Below, piece after piece: positions 34,868 through 45,800 of a DNA stretch of 64,000 nt. The stretch covers positions 87,627,189 to 87,691,188 of the forward strand of contig OV884009.1 of the NCBI GenBank assembly GCA_930367205.1, in the 5' to 3' direction. The number at the start of each line of letters is the position of its first letter. Within the stretch, counting starts at the first letter, position 1. Source of the DNA: Acanthosoma haemorrhoidale (lineage: Eukaryota > Arthropoda > Insecta > Hemiptera > Acanthosomatidae). The notes beneath the pieces were generated by a model. It was given only the letters and a program-made list of their open reading frames with translations, was not told the DNA's origin and did not search any database. A program made the translations under genes and the position numbers.

Positions 34868-35480
34868 TTGAGTATTCCAATTTTGAAGGATGATTTGGAT
34901 TACGAAAAGGAAAACGGAAATGGCTTGATAACTAATTTTCAATATCCAGAAACAGAGGGTTTTCTTATGTATTTGATGGTTTGTAAAAGGCCGGACATCG
35001 CTTACTCTATCAATATAGCTTCAAGAATGCTTGAGAACCCTTCCGATTGTGACATAGCCAGAGTCAATCGAATATTCCGTTATTTAAACCGGACTTCTGA
35101 ACTTGGAATATTATACAAAAAGACCTATAGGAGAGGAATTCTTAATGCTGCTCTGATTCAGATCTTGGCAGCAATAAGATACAGGCAGGTCTACTACTAT
35201 TCCATGATTGTATCGCATGGTTCAGTAAAAGGCAGAGTTCTGTCTCCGTTTCTGCCGCAGAAGCAGAGGTCATCGCTGCAAGAGAGGAAACGAGAGAGAT
35301 GATTTGGATCAAAAGGCTTCTTCAAGAGATCACTGACTCAAAAGGTATGCTGTTTGTTGATAACAATGTTGCCATTAAATTAGCAGAGTACTCCGTACGA
35401 CACAAACGCACAAAACATTGATCGATTCGCCACTCCTTCCGGAGAGTGGATACTCAAAATAAACTTCGTGATGGTTTAAC
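34868..35480 (+). pseudogene. Copia RNase H remnant
   Basis: 144 codons are open at first: YLMVCKRPDIAYSINIASRM and the VNRIFRYLNRT segment that precedes RNase H. After a frame change near 35215 come the SSVSVSAAEAEVIAA-type segment and REETREMIWIKRLLQE, then VRHKRTKH. The end is followed by the purine tract and right LTR, as in intact elements. Confidence 0.82.
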
Positions 35481-35592
35481 GAAGCCCCTGCTTAGTCAAA
35501 GACTAAAGAAGCTAAATCAATATTTGGGACTATTTTAATGTTTTGTTGATTTACTGGTTTCGATTGTTCAATAAGTAAATGATGAAGGAAGA

Positions 35593-35788
35593 TGTTGAAG
35601 TACAGACATCTGTTACTGTAAAATCGATATTACTCCCGTCAATACTTTGTAACCTCCTTATCAGTAGGTTGCGTGTATAACCATAATGTGTAGTAGATTT
35701 GCTTTGATCATTTTCTCTTTTTAATTATATGAGTTAATAGGTTCTTAAAGTGTTCATCTTATTTTATTGTTAATATTTTACCTGAGCA
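35593..35788 (+). repeat. Copia element, right (3') LTR
   Basis: About 196 bp from TGTTGAAGTACAGACATC to TTTTACCTGAGCA, aligned with the left LTR over its whole length with a few indels. It is preceded by a purine-rich tract ending AAGGAAGA, as expected for plus-strand priming. Confidence 0.85.
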
Positions 35789-35793
35789 AGTAT

Positions 35794-37574
35794 AGTAATA
35801 GTTTTTTTCAGTCTCTCTTTCCACTGTGTGACGCTGTCCACAAGTAGGTACATACATTACCTTTCTGTCATCACTTATCCGGTAGTGAGCACTTCAATAT
35901 TTGCTCGGGCTGGACATCAGCTCTCGAGGGGAATTTCTCCAAATCACGCTCGTAACAAGACTTTTTTATAATTCCTAGACTTATTCCATATGTCACCTGG
36001 TGATTCAATTTATTATATTATTACCTCTTTGAAATAAGTGCACTTATTGGGCTCATAAGGTGCCTATCAGTAAACAACTCTTCTCAAAACCGTTGTTTGA
36101 TTTTATTATCAATTATAAACGTAAGATTTTTTTTATATTATATATCGTTGTTGATATGTTTACATGCAATCAATCCATAGTATTTAAGCAGTGAAAATTA
36201 GTTTTTAACGTATTGTTACTTTTTTGGGGGGAAGGGGGGAAAGGCTCGCTAGCCAAAATCGCACTCGGTACAGCTCACTGTAAACTTAATGCTAGGTAGT
36301 TGGTTTGTAGGAGTTAGCGAGACCACCTCCGCCTTAGGTGTCGCTTGGGGTGGCTGGGCACGAGGTGGGAATATAGGTCGCTAGCAAAAGGATTATGGCG
36401 GCACGTGAGGCGGGAATGGATTTTTATGTTTAGGAATATTACTAGGTTTGGTCGTTTTAAATAATAATAACATTTTTGTTACTGCGGTGTGTTATCTAAT
36501 TATTATTATAGTTTTGATGACCATTTATAGGTTTACCGTTAGTAATCACTTCCTTAAAATTAAAAACCCATTTACCGGGGCTAATATTAATATAAATATA
36601 TTTTACACCATTGATTAATTAATGATAATTACCTTCTGTATTATTTTTGTTTTCTTAGTATCAAATGAGAGCTCCGTGTAGCATTTCATGAATCTAGTAT
36701 GAAAAGGGGAGTTCACAGAACTGAAAGCCCAACGGGCGAAAACGTAGTGATTTCTAGTTTTAAAGAAACATAAGAAACCCTAAAAACGAGTGGACTACTT
36801 ATACTTCTTGATCGATCGTCATCGAGTCATAACCTGTGTTTTTCTTAACCTTCACTATTGCTTTATTCGATTTTGCCAACTGCTTTTTTTTCATATATTT
36901 TCTCGTTAATATGACCCATCTACTTTACGTATAAATTATTACCAGCATCACGTAGCCTGAGGGGGGCAGGAGATGTCATCAGGCATTTGTTCGGTCATAA
37001 TGTCTTCTATTACAAAATGAAGTTCCGTAAATTTTCTACTAAAAAGATCTCATTGTCTCATTAAAACTCGGTCAGGCCAAGTTCTAAGCACAACCGCGCA
37101 ACCTAAGAAGAGGTCAAGGTGGACCATCAATGATTGATGATGGTTATTGATGAATTTCTTCATCCTACAGGTGTAGGATCTAACTGTACTCGCCAGGAAG
37201 TGTGGATTGTCGAAATGCGCGATTAATCACCATAAATCCTCTAAGAAGGTGGAAACTTTCAAAAATCTTGTAATACAAAGTTTGGTATGATATTTTACAG
37301 GTACGATGAAACATTCCTGATAGCCGTAGGCAAAGGCTAGTTTCCAGTTAGTGCCAGGCGGTAGTTATTTTAAGTCCAGCAGACAAAAATATATGCTGTA
37401 CGTTATTTAGAACTAAGAAGGAATTATTCCTCACGAATTTATTTTCATGAATGTTCAATTAACCATTTTTGTCAGCTATAGCAAGCTTCGGTTTACTGTG
37501 AAGGACTATACAAATCGATAGATCATTTTTGTTATATATATGAGAATGCACATAGTGAACAATTAAAATTTATT
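35794..37574. other. Mostly AT-rich non-coding stretch
   Basis: No gene recognised. 36220-36420 is GC-richer with G runs (GGGGGGAAGGGGGG). A degenerate dispersed-motif copy lies near 36660-36700 (- strand). Confidence 0.45.
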
Positions 37575-37613
37575 ATATCGAACGCAAGGCAGTAATTTTA
37601 GCACAATAAAGTT
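37575..37613 (+). mobile_element. Last 40 bp of family J 3' end
   Basis: CAAGGCAGTAATTTTAGCAC followed by AATAAAG matches the terminal part of the J 3' UTR (GGCAGATTGTAATTTTAGCA at 31206). It is either an extremely truncated insertion or the surviving end of an older one. Confidence 0.6.
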
Positions 37614-37676
37614 TCAATATCATATTAATACTAGTAGTGTTAGTATTATTGAGACATGTACTTTTAATAATTATAG

Positions 37677-37775
37677 GCCAAAGAAAAAAGCATTGTAGGG
37701 GCCAGTTGGGACTGGGAACCGGTGCAGGAACCTCCCCAATCCCCGGGCGGGAGCTATACCTTCGAGCTACCCCTT
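37677..37775 (-). repeat. tRNA-derived SINE-like head
   Basis: On the - strand GGGGTAGCTCGAAGGTATAG looks like the D arm and A box of a tRNA, followed by a GGTTCCCAGTCCC B-box-like sequence and then CTTTTTTCTTTGGCC. A weaker second copy of the downstream half is at 37976-38045. The A box resembles that of the head at 6086. Confidence 0.45.
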
Positions 37776-37975
37776 CATGACCACTAACCTAGTCAATATA
37801 AAATTGTTCTTCTCAAAACCTTGCAAAACATCATACCGACGATGGATGGATCCAGGTCTCACAAGGAATGAAAACATTAGCAATTATGACCGATCAAATT
37901 GAAGGATAAGTGTCCTTCCAATTTTCATGGTTTTGAAGGTTTTATTAACATCAGAAACCAGTCCTAATAATTAAG

Positions 37976-38045
37976 AGCCAAAGAAAAAAAATACAGACTA
38001 AATCGGAACTCGGACCTGGTACCTATCTAATATCTAGTCTGTTAA
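37976..38045 (-). repeat. Second partial SINE-like copy
   Basis: GAGCCAAAGAAAAAAAATAC, then GGAACTCGGACCTGGTACC on the + strand aligns with GGCCAAAGAAAAAAGCATTG and GGGAACCGGTGCAGGAACC at 37677. It lacks a clear A box. Confidence 0.4.
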
Positions 38046-38144
38046 TGATTACAAATTATAAATAATATTGATACGAATACCACAATGAAAATTTCTCATT
38101 CAGAAACAGTTCGATTTCCCCGTCTTTCTGATCTGGTGTTCTAC

Positions 38145-38205
38145 TCTGAGTCCTATGTTCAACTATAGACATGAAATTTTACACGGAAGTCTCAATTGAT
38201 ATTGG
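38145..38205 (+). repeat. Dispersed degenerate motif
   Basis: TTCAACTATAGACATGAAAT followed by TTTACACGGAAGTCTC. It is matched by 44020-44075 (+) and, inverted, by 3345-3395, 27495-27535 and 36660-36700. Short old transposon ends are likely. The family is unknown. Confidence 0.45.
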
Positions 38206-38209
38206 AGCG

Positions 38210-39589
38210 ACAAATTCATAACACATAATTAAGTATCTATCATTAATTAAACAATTACTCGGTACTAATATTTATTTGCTTGCCATATCAAAGATCCCAA
38301 CGTCCCGATTAAAAATATATAATAAAGTAACAATAATAAATTATTTATTAATCAAGAATAAATATTTTCTAGCCTAAGCCGGGTAGGGGTCCGAAGTAGA
38401 CTTACTTTAGCCGGATGTATGAAATGCAGAGCAGGTATTCCGCAGAAAATGCCTAACACGAAAGGATTGCTATCTGGATCCATTGCAAGGACAAATAATT
38501 TTTAAAGAAGAAATGAGTGAGGCCTTAATGTAAGTCAACATAAGCAAGGCAACAGAGCATGCCAGTATCACCCCTCAAATGCTGTGATACATGGTAACAA
38601 TAGGAGATTAAATTCTGCCCATAGTGCAACAATTGGCTTGAGAAATGAATGGTACAGTACATCAAAACTGGGAGATATCACAGTGATTGTCCTATCTTCA
38701 AGAAAGGCAACAACAGGAACTATAAATAAAGAATCCACTGAGCTTCTAACTGTAGAGGAAGATAAGGTGATATCCTTTATAATTATCATTGATGAGGCTC
38801 ATGCCAATGAATGATAAGATACAGCATGGAAAATGCACTCGATAGAGATCATGCGTCTTGCCTATGAATATGACATATTATTAATAGGTTAAAGAGACCA
38901 GAAAAACGATGACAAAAAAGTGTAGGAATCCTTAATTGACTTGTATTTTTAACTTTAAACACAGTCAATATTTTGTGTCAAGTCATTGTGATTTAATTAT
39001 AGCTTAAAGACTTCTTGGCTTGAAATAAATAAGCTTTATTTATCTGCCAAAATTTTGTTACACTCTACAGAATAAAAAAAATATCAAGGACCCAAAATAA
39101 GTGTGTATAGCTACGTACGCACGTATGAGCAGTATTTTCAGAATTTTTAATTGTAGTATATTTTCATTATTTTATTGTTGCATTTCTATTTTTATCGAAA
39201 GAAGCCTTTACAGTCTCTCCAAACCTTTATTTTTATTTTACATTCATCAACGTTTTGCCTATTCAGGAATCCTCAGGAATAAAAACCACATGACGTAAAA
39301 AAACACATTACTTGTGGAACATATACACGATTACAGATTTCTTATATATAATAAATAATAAACCAATCCAAAGATAAACAATCGACTCTCCCATATCCAA
39401 AAAGCCAAATACGTAAAAAAAAAAAGAGTAGTAATCTTTTAAAATAAGAATTTAGTATCTAATAGGACTTTTTTTGTTGTTTTTTTAACGTATTTACGTA
39501 CACCAGTGCCTTATGTGCATGACGTCTATATAAACTTATAAAATGTTAATTCCCACTATAGTTTCGTCTTTTTACATACGTAATCCTTG
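38210..39589. other. AT-rich non-coding stretch
   Basis: An open frame of 76 codons at 38584-38814 has no domain I recognise and no clear splice sites, so it is not called. A hammerhead-like motif is near 39250-39285. Confidence 0.45.
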
Positions 39590-40160
39590 TTTCAAAAATC
39601 TGGAGTACCTGAGAACAATAGTCAATGCTCCTTTATACATCAACAACAAAACCCTTAATAACGATCTTAATATACCCTACATTCTTGAACTCATCCTTTC
39701 CAAGTTCATGAAATACCATCGTAAGCTATCTAACCACCCTAATCCGCTAGCACAGTCATTAGTCTGCGCTACACACCCATATAATCCTCCTCGGAGACTA
39801 AAGCGGCAGTGGCCTCGTGACCTGCTATAAATACGTGACAGTGGGAGTCCTGGATATGTCTAGTTTCTCCAATCATGTCCTGAGCCTCTGTGGTTCTCTC
39901 GCTCGTGGTCAGCCTCCACTGGCTCTTATCCAGTGACGCGGCTGACGGAGGAGCGTGGGGGACTTCCCAAGACTCCGCTTCCTCTTTCCCATGCGAGGGA
40001 GGGGACAACCATGTGGGTTTGGGAGGTCTCTGGGCTGTTTGTAAATACTACATGAATGATTCAGAGAATGAAGGATAGTAATTATAGTATGAATAAGAAC
40101 ATTGAACACGATTACTTTTTGCCCAATAGGGCAGATTGTGATTTTATCAAAATAATGATT
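39590..40160 (+). mobile_element. Family J 3' end: RT C-terminus and 3' UTR
   Basis: From LRTIVNAPLYINNKTLNNDL to RRLKRQWPRDLL it matches the last 80 residues of the RT at 17352-18125, with a stop at 39828-39830. The 3' UTR follows with GACGCGGCTGACGGAGGAGC (about 39935), CTGGGCTGTTTGTAAATAC and GGCAGATTGTGATTTTATC. Copy B of the J 5' portion is inserted just past its end in the opposite orientation. Confidence 0.85.
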
Positions 40161-40166
40161 TGATTT

Positions 40167-40182
40167 GTTAAATTAAATTACA
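40167..40182. repeat. Target-site duplication of J copy B, left
   Basis: GTTAAATTAAATTACA, identical to 42818-42833. These are the two copies of the target sequence made when copy B inserted. Confidence 0.85.
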
Positions 40183-41389
40183 TCCTTATTTATTTATTGG
40201 GCTTTATGGGATAGTTGTTAGAATATTCTAAACCGCAACGACTTGGAAGAAGCGGTTTGAAAAGTAGGACTGTAGGATTAGGAAAAGGGTCTGTGGTAAA
40301 TATCTTTTGAGCTTGTAAAGCAAACCTGCGTGCTAGACCCTGAAAAAAACTTGAGCTATGTCCAGAAAAGCAGCAGTGCAATACTGTTTCGTTTCAAGGG
40401 CTGAGGATATGTGATCAACAACGCGAAGGCCTTGTTGAGGTGGAATGTCGTAGATGGAAAATAAACTGGTCCGTAGAATAAAGTTTTTTGGATTTAACAA
40501 TTGGAAGTAGACGTTTTAATAGGACTTTTTCAAATATTTTTGAGAGGATAGGGAGTAGGCTAATTTAATTGGACGGTAAGATGAGGCGTCATTAGGTGGT
40601 TTACCGGGTTTGGTGAATAGGACAATAATGGAATGTTTCCAGAGGAGAGGAAAGTGCGTAGTTCGGATAATGCAATTATAAACGTAGGTTAGGAAGATTA
40701 CGGCTTTAGGAGGGAGTTGTTTGAGAATTTGTGGAGTAAGGAGATCATATTCAGGGAATTTCGGTAAGGTAAGTTTTTCAGAAGGTATTTGACTTCAGAG
40801 GGGTTAACGGCTTTTGGTGGAAGTAAGAGAGGTATAGGTGAAGTGAGTAAATCTTTAACAGTTGTGCTATAAGCATGGTTTCGATGATAAAGGTGAGGTG
40901 TGAAAATATGGGAAAGATGCAGAGCGAATTCTTCCAACCTATCCCCATCTGAAGCCGCCCAGGAGCCATCATCACGACGGAGTGGGTGTGAAACAGGATG
41001 ATACTTTAGGATTTTTTTAGTTAGATTCCACGGGGAGTTATCCCTGGTAGACAGAGAGGAGTGGTGGGAATTGAAAGAATCGGAACGAAAGGATACCAAT
41101 TGCCTCTTTACCTATTTCCAGTACTGACTGTACGAGCAGCGATCAGCAGGATGTCGGGATATTTGCCAAACTGTTCTGGAGCGGCGTTTGAATTGGATTA
41201 GGTCTTTGATATGCTGAGGTAAACGATTTTGATTGTGAATTTTTGTTTGACGGTGGGACGACGATGCCTCCCAGCCGACCTCTGGATCAGAGTAGTGAAA
41301 TAATGCACTACACCGTCTAGGTCTTGGGATGTTTTCAGGGACACTTTGAGGTCTACGCAAGCTGTAAGAAGCTGGCGGAAGTAGTCCCA

Positions 41390-41640
41390 ATAAACTGGGC
41401 CCCTAATAAATGAAGGAGGAGGAAGTTAGTGAATTGGTCTTAGGGAACGTCCTCGTGTATTCGTGGATCTTGACCCCCAGTGCTGGTGCTTTGCATTAAA
41501 GTCCCCACCCGCAAGGAAACGATGTTCGATGGAGTCTAGATTGGGAATAGGAAATGGATTTATTGGGAGGGCAGTACGCTAGGGTAAGGGGGAAAGTGAA
41601 GATGCTGATGGACACTGCAGTGGACTGAAGGAAATCATGT
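41390..41640 (-). pseudogene. Endonuclease remnant of J copy B
   Basis: The - strand carries the well-kept motif GGDFNAKHQHWGSRSTNTRG, in frame at about 41455-41515, then jumps straight to sequence matching FIRGP of the linker. About 70 residues present in copy A, including the PDLLDFF catalytic block, are deleted. Upstream AYCPPNKSISY-like residues match copy A. Confidence 0.7.
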
Positions 41641-41842
41641 GCTACTGAAGGAACGGGGATAACGTAGGAGACAAGATTTGTAAAAAGAGAAATAAGAGGG
41701 GTAATTAGGGTTCAGAACTCTGTAAGGAATGATGTTATCTGAAGAGCTTGAAGATGAATGAATATGCGAGCCGTGTGGTTGAGGATGGGATTGGGTTTGC
41801 TGGTTGACGGAATGCTGGAGAAGAGGAACTTTCGGACGAGGA

Positions 41843-41920
41843 GTGGGCAGTGCCTGTGACTGCTCTCTGTTCCGAACTACATCGGTAAAAGAGACTGAAG
41901 GCCTAACATTTCTGGCTGGG
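41843..41920. repeat. 78-bp internal duplication, first copy
   Basis: GTGGGCAGTGCCTGTGACTG to TTTCTGGCTGGG, at its normal place in the gag when compared with copy A (20607-20685). Its second copy is at 42126-42203. Confidence 0.85.
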
Positions 41921-42125
41921 GCGCTTCTTGAGCTACCTGCGGCTGGCTTTACTTCTTCTGGCCGACGACGTTGTTTGCTCCTGGACTTGAAGATTCTGTA
42001 GATGTCACAGCCCTTGTACTTAGCCGGATGGCCTTGCTGGCAGGGCACGCATACTGCAGGCGATTTCAGGGGACTTTTGCACAATTCACTTTTGTGCTGC
42101 CCACTGCACTTTACACACCTAGGAG

Positions 42126-42203
42126 GTGGGCAGTGCCTGTGAGTGCTCTCTGTTCCGAACTACATCGGTAAAAGAGACTGAAGGCCTAACATTTCTGGCA
42201 GGG
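42126..42203. repeat. 78-bp internal duplication, second copy
   Basis: Differs from 41843-41920 at two positions. It replaces the part of gag that copy A has at about 20885-20940 and is preceded by AGGAGGTGGGCAGT, which resembles both parents of the junction. Confidence 0.85.
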
Positions 42204-42817
42204 ATGCTTCTTGTTTCTTGTTTCTCCTCTTCTGGCCAATGATGTCATGTTTGTGGGTAAGGTTTTTCGGCCTGTACTCTTGTGTAATACATGGGTTAGT
42301 TCGTAGATTTTTTATACTCCTGATGTTCGCTCTACAACTGATGATCGACAAAGAACAAGGGTAGCGGTGTTTTAATCGCATCGTCTTGCTGCCTATCCTC
42401 ACTGACTACGTTTGTTACTTGGCGAACTTCAAAACCGAGAGCTGAGAGTTTGTCTTCAATTTTATCAGCTGGTGTGGTCGGGTGCATATTTTTGATCAAT
42501 ACTCGTAGTGACTTCCTGCTTTCCTGATTTAACTGATAAGTATGGAAGTCGGCCTTAGTTTCTTCCAAATACTTAATAATGGCCCGATATGTATCGGGAG
42601 TGTCCGGAGAAATTTTCGTATCCCGAGACTGATTGAGGCACGTTTATTTTCCCGTACCTACAATTTTACTCATTTGAGTACATAGCAATTTGAAATTGTT
42701 AATATTTCTTACGAATATAGCAGGCGGCTTGGGCTGTGTGGGTGTTTTGATATCTTCCATGTCATCAGCTTGGGTATTTTTCAGTACTTCGAAGCTATTA
42801 GGCTTGAAGAACGGAGA

Positions 42818-42833
42818 GTTAAATTAAATTACA
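42818..42833. repeat. Target-site duplication of J copy B, right
   Basis: GTTAAATTAAATTACA, identical to 40167-40182. It marks the 5' truncation point of copy B within gag. Confidence 0.85.
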
Positions 42834-45800
42834 AATGAGGAATGAATTATTTTTTTTACGTATTTGGTTATTCATATATAATATATATAACACCAATCTT
42901 CTCCCTAGTCGTAGCGGTGGGTGAACTGATCGCTGTGTAGGGCCAAAGAATGAAAGGCGTGGGCTGTTGAAAGCACTTGCCAATTAAAAACACCTGATGA
43001 AGAGAAATGATCATTGGTGGTCATTTGAATCTTTTCGCGCATTGAAACGATCTTTTTTCAGTTTTAGTATTGAAAGGTCTGTAAGATACTATATGGCCCA
43101 CTGACAATTTTTGTCAAACACAAATTTATAACTAATTGCATGCACAATAGCTAACTGTTGCGACCTAGGTGTTTGTCTGGGTAAGAGGAGACTCGTCAGA
43201 CTACAGGTCGCATCTCATCATGATGCCACGCTACTCCCACCCAGTCTGTGAGCAACCAATTTACGAAAATGAATTAATTCGATAGAAATTAGCACTCCCC
43301 TACTTGTCATTTTTTATTTTTGTTAAATTAACCTTCGTTAGCTGTTGCAAAGTTCTTTCCAAGAAATGGCAAATGTTTTTGTAGAGCTAACACTTTGGGC
43401 TATGCGAGGTGGGGTGGGGGTTATTATGCATGAAGATCAAACGAATAGTTTTATTTGTCTTTTTATTACGACTTTCAACTGCAGCAGCTCCTTGCAAGCG
43501 AATCCTCAAAGCCGAAAACGTTTTTGGAAAATACTACCGCCTTAGGATCGGGGCGGGCGAAAACTCAAAAAAACTTGGTAGATCTTTTATAGGTGTAACA
43601 GTCCTCCGCTCCTCAACAGTATAATAAACCGCTGCAGTTCTGGATGATATCAATTTGACAGAAAGGTGAATACGAAACGCATGCTAAAAAATATAATTAG
43701 CATCACAAAAAAAATCAATTAATGGTAAAAATGCTCAAGATATATATTTCCTGGTGGGTGTAAAAAAAGCACTACTTGTAATTAAGTATTGTTTTTTTCT
43801 GTGTATGTTTCAGAATGAAAGCTTTGCCTAGCTATACCAGATCTGAGTCAATGAATCCTCGGAAAATATTTCTTCTTTCGTATAAAAAGGCTATATAAAA
43901 TAAACACAAAATAAATAAAAATGGCTTTTTGCCAGGAGTTTTAGGATTTAGTTATTTTTTTGTTTTTTCAAACCGTAAATCTAGATTTTGTCACCACTAT
44001 GTCTATTTTGGCCTTTGTGCATCATTTGTTCAAGCTAGAGACATGAAATTTTATAAGAACTTCTCATTTAAAGCCTCTAATAAACGAAAGACATAAGAAA
44101 TATAGCGATCTACAATAAACGTGAATAAGTGTTATTAATATTATTCAGTAATATTTTATTGATTATTTCTATAGTTTTGAATAGGATATTAAATTAAAGT
44201 TCTTCACGTCCTAATTAACAACCTTTAATTTATGTTTTTATTCATAATTACAAAATGTCATTAAAACTCTCATTAACATTGTACTTGCAACATTTACCCA
44301 ACCAAACTTTTTTTCTCAGAGGCATGCTATTTTTTCATGGCAGCTCTAATTTAGGCCCCAATTATGGTAAAAACCAGCCTACGAAAAAGCATTATACTTC
44401 ATTATTAATAAAAATATGTCTTCATATTAAGTAGGATATTAAATTAATGCCCACCATATTACGTCAAGTTAAAGATCTTGAAAACAATAATATGTATCTT
44501 GCGTATGGGCTGAAGCGGTCTGTATTACGTAAAGTCATAAATATGATTAGAATTGTGTTGGAATTTGTTTGCTACCTATGTTTCAAATATGGGGATGATA
44601 ATTTGCTTGATAGTTATACTTCATGTCTACGAGATGCTAAAAATATAAAAAACTTCAAATACACTGGGTATACGTTTCAATTCTCTACATTTCAAGACTC
44701 CACTCACATTAATTAAGGAATAATACTAAAGTTCTTGGCTTCGGGGTAAATGAAAGGTATTGCGTGTTAGTGTTTGTTTAGTGGTCCACGATTACAAAAA
44801 GTCATTTAAAATCTCAAAATAATAGTTTACTTAAGCGTGATGAAAACCTTAATTTTATGATGAATCATACTGACAAAGTCAGACTAGTATTTTGAGTAAG
44901 AAAAACCATACTAATTTACTCAAAGCTTAGAACTACGTTTAAATGAAGTACTCATGATTTTATTTTTCAATTTTACTGCATGCAATATAAAACCTCTTCG
45001 TGTTGTTGTGTTCTCTACATTTATGTTACATGTAGAGATTCATAAATCCTTATAACCCTACAAGTGCCAGTTATTTTCCTTTCAATCGATCTCCATCTGA
45101 GGCCACTGTTGCGAAACATAGCTACGTTTATGAAATGAATTTTTAGCCCCTTGTCCGAGCACTTGGAGCACCAGTCACTTGTAGGCATATGTACAAGGTC
45201 TTCTTAGAACATGTAACATTAAAGCGTTACACACAAACGACCTGGTGCGATTAGTATACTATAATTTTGTTAGTAGTGACTCTCCTTTTGGGCTTGGTAA
45301 CTGTAGTATTCATTCTGTGGAACAGTGGATTGTTCAATTTTAGTGTTCTGTTTTTAAAAACCATTATGTTTTCAAAACCCATGTGTCCTGTAGATTACCC
45401 AGTCGGACTGACTATAATAAAATTTGATATGGGAATTTCATTTGATTACTTGACACGACTTATATTTTTGACTCAATGAGACATAATTAAGGATAATTAA
45501 TTAATTAGTAACAAAACTCTTTGTTTCATAATATTTCTTTATAATTTTTAATAAGGTATCAAATTAAAGCTCTCTGATTAACACTATGTATTATGTTATG
45601 GGAGTTTAATTAAAGTCATTAAAACTGCCATTATGGTCGTTTTGTAGGTTTAATCGTGTTTTTAGTTGGAGGTATGGAGTGCAACAGGATTGTATTTTCT
45701 AGCGACCAACAGTGAATTTACAGCAATGAGAATTTATAACGTATTTTTTGAAATGTAAATGAACGAAATCAAGGATGTAAAAGGTGAAGGAGGGACGAGA

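Larger units (their letters stand above)
32418..35788 (+). mobile_element. Degenerate Ty1/Copia LTR retrotransposon
   Basis: A 3.37-kb element with both LTRs and pieces of gag, integrase, RT and RNase H in the Copia order (integrase before RT). Flanks are ACTAT (32413-32417) and AGTAT (35789-35793), a 5-bp duplication with one change. After the left LTR comes GGTGATGGGTTCTG, resembling the initiator-tRNA-type primer site of Copia elements. Before the right LTR is a purine-rich GATGAAGGAAGA. It is shorter than a full Copia element (about 5 kb): protease and the 5' part of integrase are missing, and frames are broken throughout. It lies in sense orientation within the presumed Shal intron. Confidence 0.88.
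40183..42817 (-). mobile_element. Jockey-like family J copy B: gag, endonuclease, RT to motif A
   Basis: A 2.6-kb insertion flanked by a perfect 16-bp duplication. Reading on the - strand: gag (42817 to 41635), endonuclease (41635 to about 41440), linker and RT N-terminus (41390 to 40430), and RT motif A region (40430 to about 40200; FLDIAQ-type with DRVW-like degeneration and SYFSNRFFQV). It ends on the - strand with CCCAATAAATAAATAAGG next to the duplication instead of with the J 3' UTR. All frames are broken, and part of the endonuclease is deleted after STNTRG. It lies directly beside a + strand J 3' end. Confidence 0.88.

Noticed and set aside
38584..38814. 76-codon open frame on the + strand
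   Set aside because: No recognisable domain, no clear splice signals, and frames of this size are expected by chance in 64 kb.
39400..42865. Possible inverted ends CCAAATACGTAAAAAA (39405) and TTTTTTACGTATTTGG (42850) bracketing the J nest
   Set aside because: The match is short and A/T-run-driven, and the intervening J copy B has its own duplication. Not enough to claim a larger element.
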